Below, piece by piece: positions 7,827 through 14,781 of a stretch of 19,053 bases of DNA. A program made the position numbers and the translations under genes. The DNA comes from CAZXMB01 sp964641715 (lineage in GTDB: Bacteria; Desulfobacterota; BSN033; UBA1163). Each line of letters opens with the position of its first letter. The first letter of the stretch is position 1. The stretch spans positions 1-19,053 of the forward strand of contig CAZXMB010000046.1 of assembly GCA_964641715.1 (NCBI GenBank). The letters run 5' to 3'. The notes under the pieces are model-generated. The model did not search any database. It was not told where the DNA came from and was given only the letters and a program-made list of their open reading frames with translations.

Positions 7827-7861
7827 TACGTTTCCAAACGACAAATCCATATTTAAGACCA

Positions 7862-8569
7862 ATGAACATCTTACCTGCGGCCGATGAAACCCTGGAGACC
7901 TTCTTTAATGGAAGGTTAAGGGTGATTCAGAAAAAAAGAGGCTACCGCTTTTCCATTGATACCCTTCTGATCAGCCAATTCATCCGTATCCGAAATAACG
8001 AAAGGGTAATCGATCTGGGCACAGGATGTGGAATCCTCCCCCTTATATTATCACGGACGACAAAGGCAGGGTCCTTTGTCGGCGTTGAAATTCAAAAGGG
8101 ACTGGTTCAATGTGCCAGGAAGAATGTGATGTTGAACCATCTGGATTCCCTCATCTTGATCCTTCATCAAGACTTTAAGAAACTGGACAGGATTTTCCCG
8201 GCTGACTCTTTTGATGTGGTCATCTCCAATCCCCCTTACCGGAAATCCCTCTCGGGCAGGTTGAACCCATCGATGGAGAAGGCGATTGCACGTCATGAAC
8301 TCAAGGGGACGCTGGAAGACCTGATTACTATCTCCTCTTATCTTCTCCATCACAAAGGAAGATGCTACCTCATCTTCCCCGCCTCCAGGGCGATTGATCT
8401 CCTGGTGGGTTTAAGAAAGCAAAGCCTGGAGCCCAAACGATTACAGTTTGTCTATCCCCGTCTCGAAGAAACGGCAAAATTCGTCATGGTCGAAGCGATC
8501 AAATCGAGCGGCGTGGAACTGAAAATCATCTCTCCTTTGGTTCTTCAATCGCCAAGCCAACCTATCTGA
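7862..8569 (+). CDS. tRNA1(Val) A37 N6-methyltransferase-like enzyme
   Basis: This is a 235-residue SAM-dependent methyltransferase of the YfiC/TrmN6 group, which methylates N6 of adenosine 37 in tRNA1(Val) in E. coli. The family's entry segment QKKRGYRFSIDTLLISQF (residues 23-40) is followed by motif I VIDLGTGCGILPL (49-61). The acidic end of strand beta2 is GVEIQKGL (74-81). The amino-methyltransferase motif NPPY is at 123-126, flipping the target base for N6 transfer. Length is typical. It begins the plus-strand run 7862-10889 with its own promoter. The ribosome binding site is weak (TTAAGA near 7852). The target tRNA is inferred from the family; a related N6-adenine target cannot be excluded. 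Confidence 0.85.
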   Translation: MNILPAADETLETFFNGRLRVIQKKRGYRFSIDTLLISQFIRIRNNERVIDLGTGCGILPLILSRTTKAGSFVGVEIQKGLVQCARKNVMLNHLDSLILILHQDFKKLDRIFPADSFDVVISNPPYRKSLSGRLNPSMEKAIARHELKGTLEDLITISSYLLHHKGRCYLIFPASRAIDLLVGLRKQSLEPKRLQFVYPRLEETAKFVMVEAIKSSGVELKIISPLVLQSPSQPI

Positions 8570-8663
8570 AAAAAGGCGCCATTCATTCGGTTTCTCCTCA
8601 ACTGTCTGACAATCCTTGGAGATCTTTTCCTCTCGCTCCTTATCGGGCAGGAAGAAAAATTTT

Positions 8664-8690
8664 TTGACAAGCGTCGACAAATGGGATAAT
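8664..8690 (+). promoter_or_regulatory. Candidate promoter very close to the polyprenyl synthase start
   Basis: A perfect TTGACA (8664-8669) and GATAAT (8685-8690, five of six) are 15 nt apart, a little short. Initiation would fall near 8697, only about five nt before ATG 8702, so transcripts from it would be almost leaderless. The upstream methyltransferase gene may also supply transcripts. Confidence 0.4.
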
Positions 8691-8701
8691 TAAATTAAGA
8701 G

Positions 8702-9721
8702 ATGAACACCTCAGGGATATCCATTTTTAATCCGGAGGAAAAGGGTTCTTTCCTGGATCCTGTCCTCAAATGTATCGGAAACGATCTGGAAAGGGTGGAC
8801 CAAGAGTTTCGTAAAAACTTGAGGTCTGATGTCCCCATCATTTCTGCCATCGGTGAACACCTCTTTCAAAGCGGCGGTAAGAGGCTTCGCCCCATCCTTC
8901 TCCTCCTGTCCTCTAAACTCTGCGGATATCAGGGAAACGAACACATCTCCCTGGCAAGCCTCATTGAATTTATCCATACCGCGACATTGCTTCATGATGA
9001 TGTGGTCGATCGAGCAGAGCTTAGAAGGGGGATGGAGTCCGCCAACTCAAAATGGGGAAATGAAGCCTGTGTGCTGGTCGGGGATTTTCTCTTTACCAAA
9101 TGCTTCTCCCTGATGGTTGAGAATGGGAATCGAAGGATCCTCCAGACCATCTCAAAGGCCACCACCCTGATGGCGGAAGGAGAACTGGAGGAACTCATCA
9201 AGACGAATGACCTCACCTTGACTGAAGAGAATTATCTCTCCGTCATCACCCGGAAGACTGCGGCCCTCTTCTCCGCGGCTACCCGGATCGGGGCCATCCT
9301 GGGTGGAGTGACCGAGGAAAAAGAGAGTGCCTTATCCGATTTTGGAATGGATCTCGGGATCGCCTTCCAATTGATTGACGATACTCTCGATTATACCTCA
9401 AGAGAAGAGGAGTTCGGGAAGATGATCGGGATTGACCTCGAGGATGGAAAGATCACTCTCCCCCTGATCTTCACGCTGAAGCAATGCGATCAGGAAGAAG
9501 CCGCCTTTATTGAGGAGACGGTTGAATCCGATCCGGTCGCAGAGACCTCATTCCTTCAGGTGGTCAGGATCATTGAGAAATATCATGGCCTCAATTATAC
9601 TTTTGAAAAGGCTAAAAAATACATCGGGATGGCAAAAGGCCACCTTCTTTGCTTTCCCCATTCAATGGAGAAGGAGGCACTTCTCCTTCTTGCCGATTAT
9701 GTGCTGGAAAGAAGACTGTAA
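8702..9721 (+). CDS. Long-chain polyprenyl diphosphate synthase
   Basis: This 339-residue trans-prenyltransferase adds isopentenyl diphosphate units to an allylic diphosphate to make the side chain of a respiratory quinone. It has GGKRLRP (residues 58-64), the first Asp-rich motif LLHDDVVD (96-103), and the second QLIDDTLDY (224-231) followed by GIDLEDGKITLPLI. The residues before the first motif read FIHTATLLHDD. The fifth position upstream of the first Asp is Ala94, a small residue that in this family goes with long products (octaprenyl or longer), as in E. coli IspB. Menaquinone is the likely destination in an anaerobic deltaproteobacterium, by inference. The ATG 8702 start has only a weak AAGAG ahead of it. 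It is followed by trxA after 60 bp. Confidence 0.92.
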   Translation: MNTSGISIFNPEEKGSFLDPVLKCIGNDLERVDQEFRKNLRSDVPIISAIGEHLFQSGGKRLRPILLLLSSKLCGYQGNEHISLASLIEFIHTATLLHDDVVDRAELRRGMESANSKWGNEACVLVGDFLFTKCFSLMVENGNRRILQTISKATTLMAEGELEELIKTNDLTLTEENYLSVITRKTAALFSAATRIGAILGGVTEEKESALSDFGMDLGIAFQLIDDTLDYTSREEEFGKMIGIDLEDGKITLPLIFTLKQCDQEEAAFIEETVESDPVAETSFLQVVRIIEKYHGLNYTFEKAKKYIGMAKGHLLCFPHSMEKEALLLLADYVLERRL

Positions 9722-9732
9722 TCCATTTCCGG

Positions 9733-9761
9733 TTGCCGATTGCGGAGTGCGGGATTATAAA
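9733..9761 (+). promoter_or_regulatory. Candidate promoter for trxA
   Basis: TTGCCG (9733-9738, four of six) and TATAAA (9756-9761, five of six) are separated by 17 nt. Predicted initiation near 9768 leaves a short leader containing AGGAG (9771-9775), 6 nt before ATG 9782. The gene could also be read from upstream. Confidence 0.45.
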
Positions 9762-9781
9762 ATGATGATAAGGAGTGAAAG

Positions 9782-10114
9782 ATGGCGAACGAATCCGCTT
9801 TACTGCATGTGAATGATCATAATTTTTCTTCCGAGGTTCTTCAATCCGATATCCCCGTGCTGGTTGATTTCTGGGCCACCTGGTGCGGACCGTGCCGGGC
9901 GATCGGCCCGATGGTTGAAGAGCTGGCCAAGGAATTCTCCGGAAGAGTTAAAATAACCAAGCTGAATGTGGACGAAAGCCCGGTCACACCCACCCAGTAT
10001 GGGGTAAGGGGAATTCCCACCCTTATCCTTTTTAAAGATGGAAAAATTCTGGATCAGATTGTGGGCTCTTTGCCGAAATCCCGCTTAAGAGCCATGGTTG
10101 AGAAAGCCCTTTAA
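9782..10114 (+). CDS. trxA: Thioredoxin
   Basis: This is a 110-residue cytoplasmic disulfide reductant. It has the full thioredoxin fold: VLVDFWATWCGPCRAIGP with redox cysteines 35 and 38, and the cis-proline loop RGIPTLILF (Pro79). The C-terminal helix is also intact. There is no signal peptide. AGGAG lies 6 nt upstream of ATG 9782. The next gene on the same strand is a membrane-anchored TlpA-type protein, but the two are 259 bp apart with a repeat element between, so a joint operon is uncertain. The reductase that would recycle it is not in this window. Confidence 0.97.
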   Translation: MANESALLHVNDHNFSSEVLQSDIPVLVDFWATWCGPCRAIGPMVEELAKEFSGRVKITKLNVDESPVTPTQYGVRGIPTLILFKDGKILDQIVGSLPKSRLRAMVEKAL

Positions 10115-10133
10115 TACCCACCAGGATCTAAAT

Positions 10134-10241
10134 GTGAAGCTCCCCGCCCACAGGGCGGGGCTTCCCGGAAAGGAAATCTCATTTATATTGTGCCCCTTGA
10201 CCCCGCCTACAAGGCGGGGCTTGCGGGGCACTTGCCGGTCA
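10134..10241 (+). mobile_element. 108-bp two-hairpin element, copy 1
   Basis: This 108-bp element recurs inverted at 18798-18905 with only two differences. It contains two GC-rich hairpins joined by an AT-rich spacer. Hairpin A (10136-10164) has an 8-bp CCCCGCCC/GGGCGGGG stem with loop ACA, flanked by GAAG/CTTC with a 2-nt CT bulge. Hairpin B (10190-10231) nests CCCCGCCT-ACA-AGGCGGGG inside GTGCCCC/GGGGCAC. Two imperfect subterminal hairpins with bulges recall the ends of IS200/IS605-family elements, so this may be a non-autonomous derivative with the ends only (PATE/MITE type). There is no transposase in the window. It begins 19 nt after the trxA stop. Confidence 0.7.
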
Positions 10242-10373
10242 AAACTGGATCCGAATGGTGGAGCGATTCAATAAATGCCTGATCTCTGCTTCCGCAGGGA
10301 CGACATCCGGATTACTACTTCTGCAGGAATGACCATTCTGAGATTTAATCTAAGGAAGTGTGAGCACGATACT
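10242..10373. repeat. Spacer before tlpA with an imperfect 16-bp tandem motif
   Basis: The motif CTTCCGCAGGGACGAC (10289-10304) recurs as CTTCTGCAGGAATGAC (10318-10333), 13 of 16 identical. It resembles the dispersed intergenic sequence type ending in GGGAATGAC seen in many proteobacteria, which is a recollection rather than a search. An open frame passes through it into the TlpA-type gene from 10275, but its residues are unlike a protein N terminus. Confidence 0.35.
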
Positions 10374-10889
10374 ATGAAACAATTTCTCTTTCGATTTTTT
10401 TTCCTCTCCTTATGTGTTTTCGGGTTATTTCTGTTTCCCCGTTGCGCTAAGAAACCGGTAGAACCGGCAACCGCACCTGACTTTATGCTTAAAACCCTCG
10501 ATGACCAGGAGATGACCCTTTCCGCCCTGAAAGGGAAAGTGGTGCTTCTCGATTTCTGGGCCACCTGGTGTGGACCGTGCAAGGAGTCAATCCCCCATCT
10601 CACCCAGATCTACAAGAGCTATCACGATAAAGGGTTTGAGGTGATCGGGATGAGCATGGATCGGGGAGATGTGAACACCGTACGGAATTTCGTCAAATCA
10701 ATAGATATCCCTTACCCCATCATCATCACCCCGGATGAGGTAGCAAGGAAATATGCAATCACAGGCCTTCCGACCACCTTTCTGATTGATAGGGAAGGGA
10801 AGGTCCGTGAGAAGATGGTCGGATTCAATACCACCATTGCTCAACAGATGGTATCCAAAGTTTCGGAGCTCCTCTCGGAGAAACCCTGA
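10374..10889 (+). CDS. TlpA/ResA-type membrane-anchored thiol-disulfide oxidoreductase
   Basis: This 171-residue protein starts with MKQFLFRFFFLSLCVFGLFLFPRC, an N-terminal signal/anchor segment. The Cys24 site (FPRC) does not fit the lipobox consensus, since Arg occupies -1, so it may stay as a signal anchor rather than a lipoprotein. The thioredoxin-like domain carries LLDFWATWCGPCKESIP (Cys66, Cys69) and the cis-proline loop TGLPTTFLIDREG (Pro133). The central insert DIPYPIIITPDEVARKYAI is typical of the TlpA/ResA/AhpC-like group. Such proteins reduce extracytoplasmic disulfides, often in cytochrome c maturation, but no cytochrome gene is nearby. ATG 10374 is chosen because the hydrophobic segment begins there. 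The longer frame back to 10275 would add 33 unrelated residues from intergenic repeats. It converges on the J-like/HTH gene with a 5-bp gap. Confidence 0.9.
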   Translation: MKQFLFRFFFLSLCVFGLFLFPRCAKKPVEPATAPDFMLKTLDDQEMTLSALKGKVVLLDFWATWCGPCKESIPHLTQIYKSYHDKGFEVIGMSMDRGDVNTVRNFVKSIDIPYPIIITPDEVARKYAITGLPTTFLIDREGKVREKMVGFNTTIAQQMVSKVSELLSEKP

Positions 10890-10894
10890 CAGGG

Positions 10895-11488
10895 TTACCT
10901 CTTTTTTCCTTCCTTCAATAATTGGAGATACCCTTCAATTAACCTTTGGGGATCTAAATGAAGGACCTTCGCATAGGACTTCAGGAATCCCTTCAGATAA
11001 ACCAGGGGGGGCAGGTGTTTGAGATCTTCTTCCTCAATCCATGTGAGGATTTTAATATTAATCTTTGTCTCTGCTGCAATCGTTTTGAGATCGATGCCCA
11101 ACCTCTCACGAATCTGCTTCAGCCCCGCACCCCGATAGTCCACTTCCTCGATATTTAAGGCAAGGTCGCTGAAAGAGAGGGGGCTCCCCTTTTCCTGAAA
11201 TTTTCCCTCAACCTCCGGTAATCTTCCGGGGGATGACTGTTGAATCACCTCCTGATGGGCCTGATCATAACTTTTCCGTAAATCCTCATTCATGAGGACA
11301 CGATGGGCCTCTTCAATTGCCCCCTGAATCTCCTCGATCTCCTCTTTTGAAAAAAGGGTATAGATGGCCGGCGAATCAACGTGAAAAGTCTCCTTGGCGC
11401 GCTCGTAGGCTTTCTCGATCTCTCTGGGGGTCGCCTCCGGACTAACTTCTAAAATTTCATAGTAAGTCTGTTCCTCAATCCGCCTCAT
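10895..11488 (-). CDS. J-domain-like and RodZ-type HTH fusion protein
   Basis: This is a 197-residue soluble protein of two parts. Residues about 7-76 form a J-like domain (TYYEILEVSPEATPREIEKAYERAKETF, then EEIQGAIEEAHRVLMNEDLRKSYD). The DnaK-stimulating HPD is replaced by HVD (36-38), and a segment SPAIYTLFSKEE takes the place of the usual loop. After an acidic linker, residues about 120-190 form a helix-turn-helix like that of RodZ (LKQIRERLGIDLKTIAAETKI; YLKGFLKSYAKVLHLDP). There is no transmembrane segment, unlike RodZ. The ATG at 11488 overlaps the stop of the upstream MinD-type gene (ATGA), implying translational coupling. The HTH may bind DNA or another protein, and the J part is probably a protein-binding module with no co-chaperone activity. 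The function is not established. Confidence 0.85.
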   Translation of the reverse strand: MRRIEEQTYYEILEVSPEATPREIEKAYERAKETFHVDSPAIYTLFSKEEIEEIQGAIEEAHRVLMNEDLRKSYDQAHQEVIQQSSPGRLPEVEGKFQEKGSPLSFSDLALNIEEVDYRGAGLKQIRERLGIDLKTIAAETKINIKILTWIEEEDLKHLPPLVYLKGFLKSYAKVLHLDPQRLIEGYLQLLKEGKKR

Positions 11489-12435
11489 CTCACTGTCCGT
11501 TCAAAGGAAAATGATCTCTGATGACTGTTGGCCAGTTTGGAGGCAATCTCAGTAATGCACTGGGCAGCCTTGGAACGATCATGTTCGAGGATAAGAGGCC
11601 TTCTCTTCCGGATCGAGCTCCCCACCTCCTGGTCGTAAACAATATAGCCCAGATAGTGAAGATGAATGCCGAAATATTTCCGGCAGGCGCTTCTAATTGA
11701 AAAGCCGATTTCCACATCCTTCTTCGATTGGACCTGATTTAAAATGAGGTTGGGGCGAAAGGCTTTTACCTCCTCAATCACCCTCTCTCCCTCCTCATGG
11801 CTGAGCTGCCTCACCTCCCGGAGGAGGTCATGAGGGTTACGAATCCCCATCTCGTTTTTCCCATCCATCGCAGCGTCAATCAAGGACTTGACCAAATGGG
11901 AGGAGACCGACTGCCTGAGCTTCCGGTAGAGGGCACTCTTCAGAAAACGGTAAGTATTCTCAATGGAAGTGGGTTCCGGAGTCACGACCAGGATCCCTCC
12001 ATCCGACATCAGGAAGAAATCCAGAACGCTCACGGCATTCCCTCCCCCCAGATCAACCAGGATATAATCGCCCTCCAGGGCTTTGATGGATCGCAACACC
12101 CTTCTCTTTTGAAGATTCTTCGAATCCGCCGCATTGAGAAGATCCTGAGCCCCTGTGATAAGTTGAAGGTTGGGAATCCCTGTCGCGATGAGCACATCCC
12201 GGAGATGGGGAATTCTCCTCCTCATGAAATCTGAAAGGGATGGAAAAGGTGGAAGGATCCCTAAAAGGGTATGAAGGTTAGCCCCTCCTAAATCGGCATC
12301 AACAAGGATGACCTCAGCCCCTAATCTTGAGAGACAGACCCCAATATTGGCGGTCAGGAAACTCTTTCCGCTTCCCCCTTTCCCGCCCCCTATGGTCCAG
12401 AGGATTTGTGGATTTTGATTCCGGGAGGGTTTCAC
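11485..12435 (-). CDS. MinD/ParA-type P-loop ATPase (SIMIBI class)
   Basis: This is a 316-residue ATPase. The deviant Walker A is GGKGGSGKS (residues 17-25, signature Lys19), the A' motif is ILVDADLGGANLH (43-55), and Walker B is DYILVDLGGG (123-132). PEPTSIENTYRFLKSA is typical of the MinD/FlhG group. A stretch of about 60 residues (170-230, KLRQSVSSHLVKSL to EEVKAFRPN) replaces the usually short region before LILNQV and is probably an inserted helical module. No amphipathic MinD-type membrane tail is clear at the C terminus. The start is GTG 12435 with GGAGAAGG upstream inside the end of the AmrS gene. Such ATPases position or number cell structures; the cargo here is unknown. The overlap with the J-like/HTH gene suggests the two act together. 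Confidence 0.88.
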   Translation of the reverse strand: MKPSRNQNPQILWTIGGGKGGSGKSFLTANIGVCLSRLGAEVILVDADLGGANLHTLLGILPPFPSLSDFMRRRIPHLRDVLIATGIPNLQLITGAQDLLNAADSKNLQKRRVLRSIKALEGDYILVDLGGGNAVSVLDFFLMSDGGILVVTPEPTSIENTYRFLKSALYRKLRQSVSSHLVKSLIDAAMDGKNEMGIRNPHDLLREVRQLSHEEGERVIEEVKAFRPNLILNQVQSKKDVEIGFSIRSACRKYFGIHLHYLGYIVYDQEVGSSIRKRRPLILEHDRSKAAQCITEIASKLANSHQRSFSFERTVR

Positions 12436-12453
12436 CTGAAAAACCTTCTCCGA

Positions 12454-13464
12454 TTATACCCAAATACCATCAATCCGGGTATGGCAATGGCGACATTCTC
12501 CCCCGAGGACATCATTCTTAACCACCCGGAAGCCAATTCTTTCAATAATTCTCTGGCCACACCCCGGGCAGAAAGTATCTTCTCCTTCCTCACCGGGAAT
12601 ATTCCCGCAATAGACATATCGAAGCCCTGTCTTCATCCCTATTTCCCTTGCCCGGTGGAGAGTCGAAGCAGGAGTTCTCGGAAGGTCAAGCATCTTATAA
12701 GTGGGATAGAATGCAGAGATGTGCCATGGAACCTCTGCCCCCAGGGAAAGGATGAATCGTGCGATCTGCTCAAACTCCTCATCCGAATCGTTCATGGTGG
12801 GAATGACCAGTGTGGTAATCTCCACCCAGATCCCCAATCCCCTCATCAGCTCCAGATTCTCCAGGACGGGTTTGAGTTCGGCTCTGCAGACCTCTTTATA
12901 AAATTTCTCCTGAAAGCTCTTCAAATCCACATTGGCCGAATCGAGGTAAGGCTGGATGATCCGGATAGCCTCTTTGGACATATACCCATTGGTCACAAAG
13001 ATATTTTTTATCCCCTCCTCCCTTGCTAAGACAGAAGTTTCATAGGCATATTCAAAATAGATCGTCGGCTCGGTATAGGTATAGGAGATCGACCGGCATT
13101 GGTACTGCCTGGCTAATGAAACGATCTTTGATGGGGAGACCGGAGACCCTTCGATCCGCTTTTCATCCACCGGCATCTGGGAGATCTCATGATTCTGGCA
13201 CTGAAGACAGCGGAAATTGCAACCCACCGTTGCAATGGAGAAAGAGGTCGAACCCGGAAAGAGGTGGAAGAGGGGTTTCTTTTCCACTGGGTCCACATTC
13301 ATGGAGATCGCGCGGCCGAAGACGAGGCTTTGGAGTTTCCCGTCACGGTTCTCTCTCACCCCGCAGAGGCCACGTTTTGAAGGGGAGATGATGCATCGGT
13401 GATTGCAGAGGGTACACTCAACCTTCCCCTCATCCAATGAACGATAAAACATTGCCTCCTTCAT
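12454..13464 (-). CDS. amrS: AmmeMemoRadiSam system radical SAM enzyme (AmrS-like)
   Basis: This is a 336-residue cytoplasmic radical SAM enzyme. The N-terminal Cys-rich segment VECTLCNHRCIISPSKRGLC (Cys17, 20, 24, 34) leads to GRAISMNVDPVEKKPLFHLFPG, the family's signature. The cluster motif is GCNFRCLQCQNHEIS (Cys82, 86, 89). The tail carries CPGCG and CRHCHTRIDGIWV, a probable second metal site. This architecture is typical of the radical SAM partner of the AMMECR1- and Memo-like proteins. Neither partner is in the window. The physiological reaction of this family is not settled. ATG 13464 is preferred over an upstream TTG at 13512 because AAGGGAAG lies about 8-9 nt before it. It lies 54 bp downstream of the nicotinate phosphoribosyltransferase gene and 18 bp before the MinD-type gene. 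Confidence 0.93.
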   Translation of the reverse strand: MKEAMFYRSLDEGKVECTLCNHRCIISPSKRGLCGVRENRDGKLQSLVFGRAISMNVDPVEKKPLFHLFPGSTSFSIATVGCNFRCLQCQNHEISQMPVDEKRIEGSPVSPSKIVSLARQYQCRSISYTYTEPTIYFEYAYETSVLAREEGIKNIFVTNGYMSKEAIRIIQPYLDSANVDLKSFQEKFYKEVCRAELKPVLENLELMRGLGIWVEITTLVIPTMNDSDEEFEQIARFILSLGAEVPWHISAFYPTYKMLDLPRTPASTLHRAREIGMKTGLRYVYCGNIPGEEGEDTFCPGCGQRIIERIGFRVVKNDVLGGECRHCHTRIDGIWV

Positions 13465-13518
13465 AGCCACTTCCCTTCTGCTTTGAGTGAAGCGTCCAGT
13501 TTCAATCGGCAAGGATGT

Positions 13519-14697
13519 CTATAAATCAAAATGGGGGAGCTGTCTCAGGACGTATTCCCTGATGGCCTGGGGTGTGGGCAGGTCCCAGAGGACCCTCTTC
13601 TTCTGAAGGAGGGGATGGAGAAGATCCTGGAAGCGGCCACCGCATGAACATCGGTTCGAACTCTCACCCGACCAGCCCTTATTTCTCCGATAAGGAACCA
13701 TCTTATCCTGAAAACACCTGGAACACCGGAGGACACTCTTTGAGCCTGACATCTTTCCCCTCTTCGCCAGCGGTTTCCCATCAATCTCGATAATGTCCAT
13801 GGCAAAATCGATCACCCGGGCATTGGTAATCGAAGTGCCCACTCCGTAGCCATCCACCACAGGGTTAAGATTCAAGATTCGTTTTTCATCCAATCCGCCA
13901 CTGACAAAGACCTTCACATGACCAAATCCCCTTAGATTCAGCTCCCAGCGAATCTCTTCGATGATTTTCTGAAAATCTCCCCTCCTGGAGCTGGGCGTAT
14001 CGAGTCTGATGGCAAAAAGTTTCTTTCCCAAGGCCTCAGCCACTCGAATGGCCTCTATCTTTTCGTCATTGAAGGTATCGATCAGCGAGACCCGTTTGAC
14101 TTTTGGATGGATGACCTCATCGAAAGCCTTTGTGGCTTCAACGGTATCTCCCATCAGTAAGATGAGGGCGTGAGGCATGGTCCCGGAGGGTTCCTCATTG
14201 ATCATCTCTGCGTTTTTAACCACTGACACTCCGTCACACCCTCCGACAAAGGCATTTCGCTCTACCATCGGGGCTATGGCCGGATGGATCCGCCTTGCAC
14301 CAAAGCTCATGACCGTTCGATCCCCTGCCGCCTTCTTGCAACGGGCAGCCTTCGTGGCCACACCCGAAGCCTGGCAGAAAAGCCCTAAAATCGAGGTTTC
14401 GTAAAGACCGAACTCCGTGTACATCCCCTCGATCTCCATGACCGGTTCGTAGGCCCTGAAGATCGTACCTTCCTTCATGGACCTCGCATTGACGTTCAGG
14501 TCCTTGAGAAGGTAAATAGCCTCCTCAACCCCGGCGAGAACCCCCCAGCCGTACTCCTCGGGAAACCTTTTCGCAATAAATTCCGCCTTCACCCGCCGGT
14601 CAATCTTCTTTGCCCTGAGGACCTCCATCGTCCTCGTAAAGTAGACATCCGTATATTTCCCAGCCTTAATATCCTCGGGGTCAGCGATATGAAACAT
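13519..14697 (-). CDS. pncB: Nicotinate phosphoribosyltransferase with zinc-knuckle tail
   Basis: This enzyme joins nicotinate to PRPP, with ATP hydrolysis, giving nicotinate mononucleotide for NAD salvage. The 392-residue protein has DVYFTRTMEVL (family start) and SFGARRIHPAIAPMVERNAFVGGCDGVS. LIDTFNDEK, FAIRLDTPSSRRGD, VFVSGGLDE and GYGVGTSIT are motifs of the phosphoribosyl- and base-binding pockets. The C-terminal segment CSRCFQDKM and NRCSCGG has four cysteines, a zinc-knuckle-like module known from the Thermoplasma acidophilum enzyme. It therefore belongs to the shorter archaeal-type branch and differs from E. coli PncB. ATG 14697 is chosen: GGAG lies 8 nt upstream and the family core begins there, whereas the frame open to 14757 adds 20 unlikely residues. 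No other NAD gene is nearby. Confidence 0.93.
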   Translation of the reverse strand: MFHIADPEDIKAGKYTDVYFTRTMEVLRAKKIDRRVKAEFIAKRFPEEYGWGVLAGVEEAIYLLKDLNVNARSMKEGTIFRAYEPVMEIEGMYTEFGLYETSILGLFCQASGVATKAARCKKAAGDRTVMSFGARRIHPAIAPMVERNAFVGGCDGVSVVKNAEMINEEPSGTMPHALILLMGDTVEATKAFDEVIHPKVKRVSLIDTFNDEKIEAIRVAEALGKKLFAIRLDTPSSRRGDFQKIIEEIRWELNLRGFGHVKVFVSGGLDEKRILNLNPVVDGYGVGTSITNARVIDFAMDIIEIDGKPLAKRGKMSGSKSVLRCSRCFQDKMVPYRRNKGWSGESSNRCSCGGRFQDLLHPLLQKKRVLWDLPTPQAIREYVLRQLPHFDL

Positions 14698-14781
14698 GGT
14701 TCTCACTCCATAGGTGGATTTATCATTTTGTCTTATATTACAGAAAATTACTTCCAATGTCTATGAAAATATTGGGCCGGA

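Larger units (their letters stand above)
7443..7861. other. 419-bp AT-rich divergent intergenic region
   Basis: It lies between the LysM gene (minus) and the methyltransferase gene (plus). I see a promoter for each gene at its two ends. Between them are an imperfect 22-bp direct repeat (7539-7560 and 7645-7666, 17 of 22 identical) and two adjoining palindromes at 7688-7710. I see no ORF or RNA gene here. It is clearly richer in A+T than its surroundings. Confidence 0.6.

Noticed and set aside
10136..10164. Hairpin A as the trxA terminator
   Set aside because: The stem is strong but no T-run follows, and the same hairpin recurs upstream of an unrelated gene as part of a mobile element.
10134..10241. 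CRISPR array
   Set aside because: There are only two copies in the window, far apart and inverted, with no spacer pattern and no cas gene.
10275..10373. N-terminal extension of the TlpA-type protein
   Set aside because: It comes from the intergenic imperfect repeat, and the signal/anchor segment begins at ATG 10374.
12406..13029. A 207-codon plus-strand frame
   Set aside because: It is antisense to the AmrS-type gene, where the opposite strand encodes all family motifs.
13023..13391. A 122-codon plus-strand frame rich in Arg and Ser
   Set aside because: It is antisense to the AmrS cluster-binding region. The composition is that of a shadow frame.
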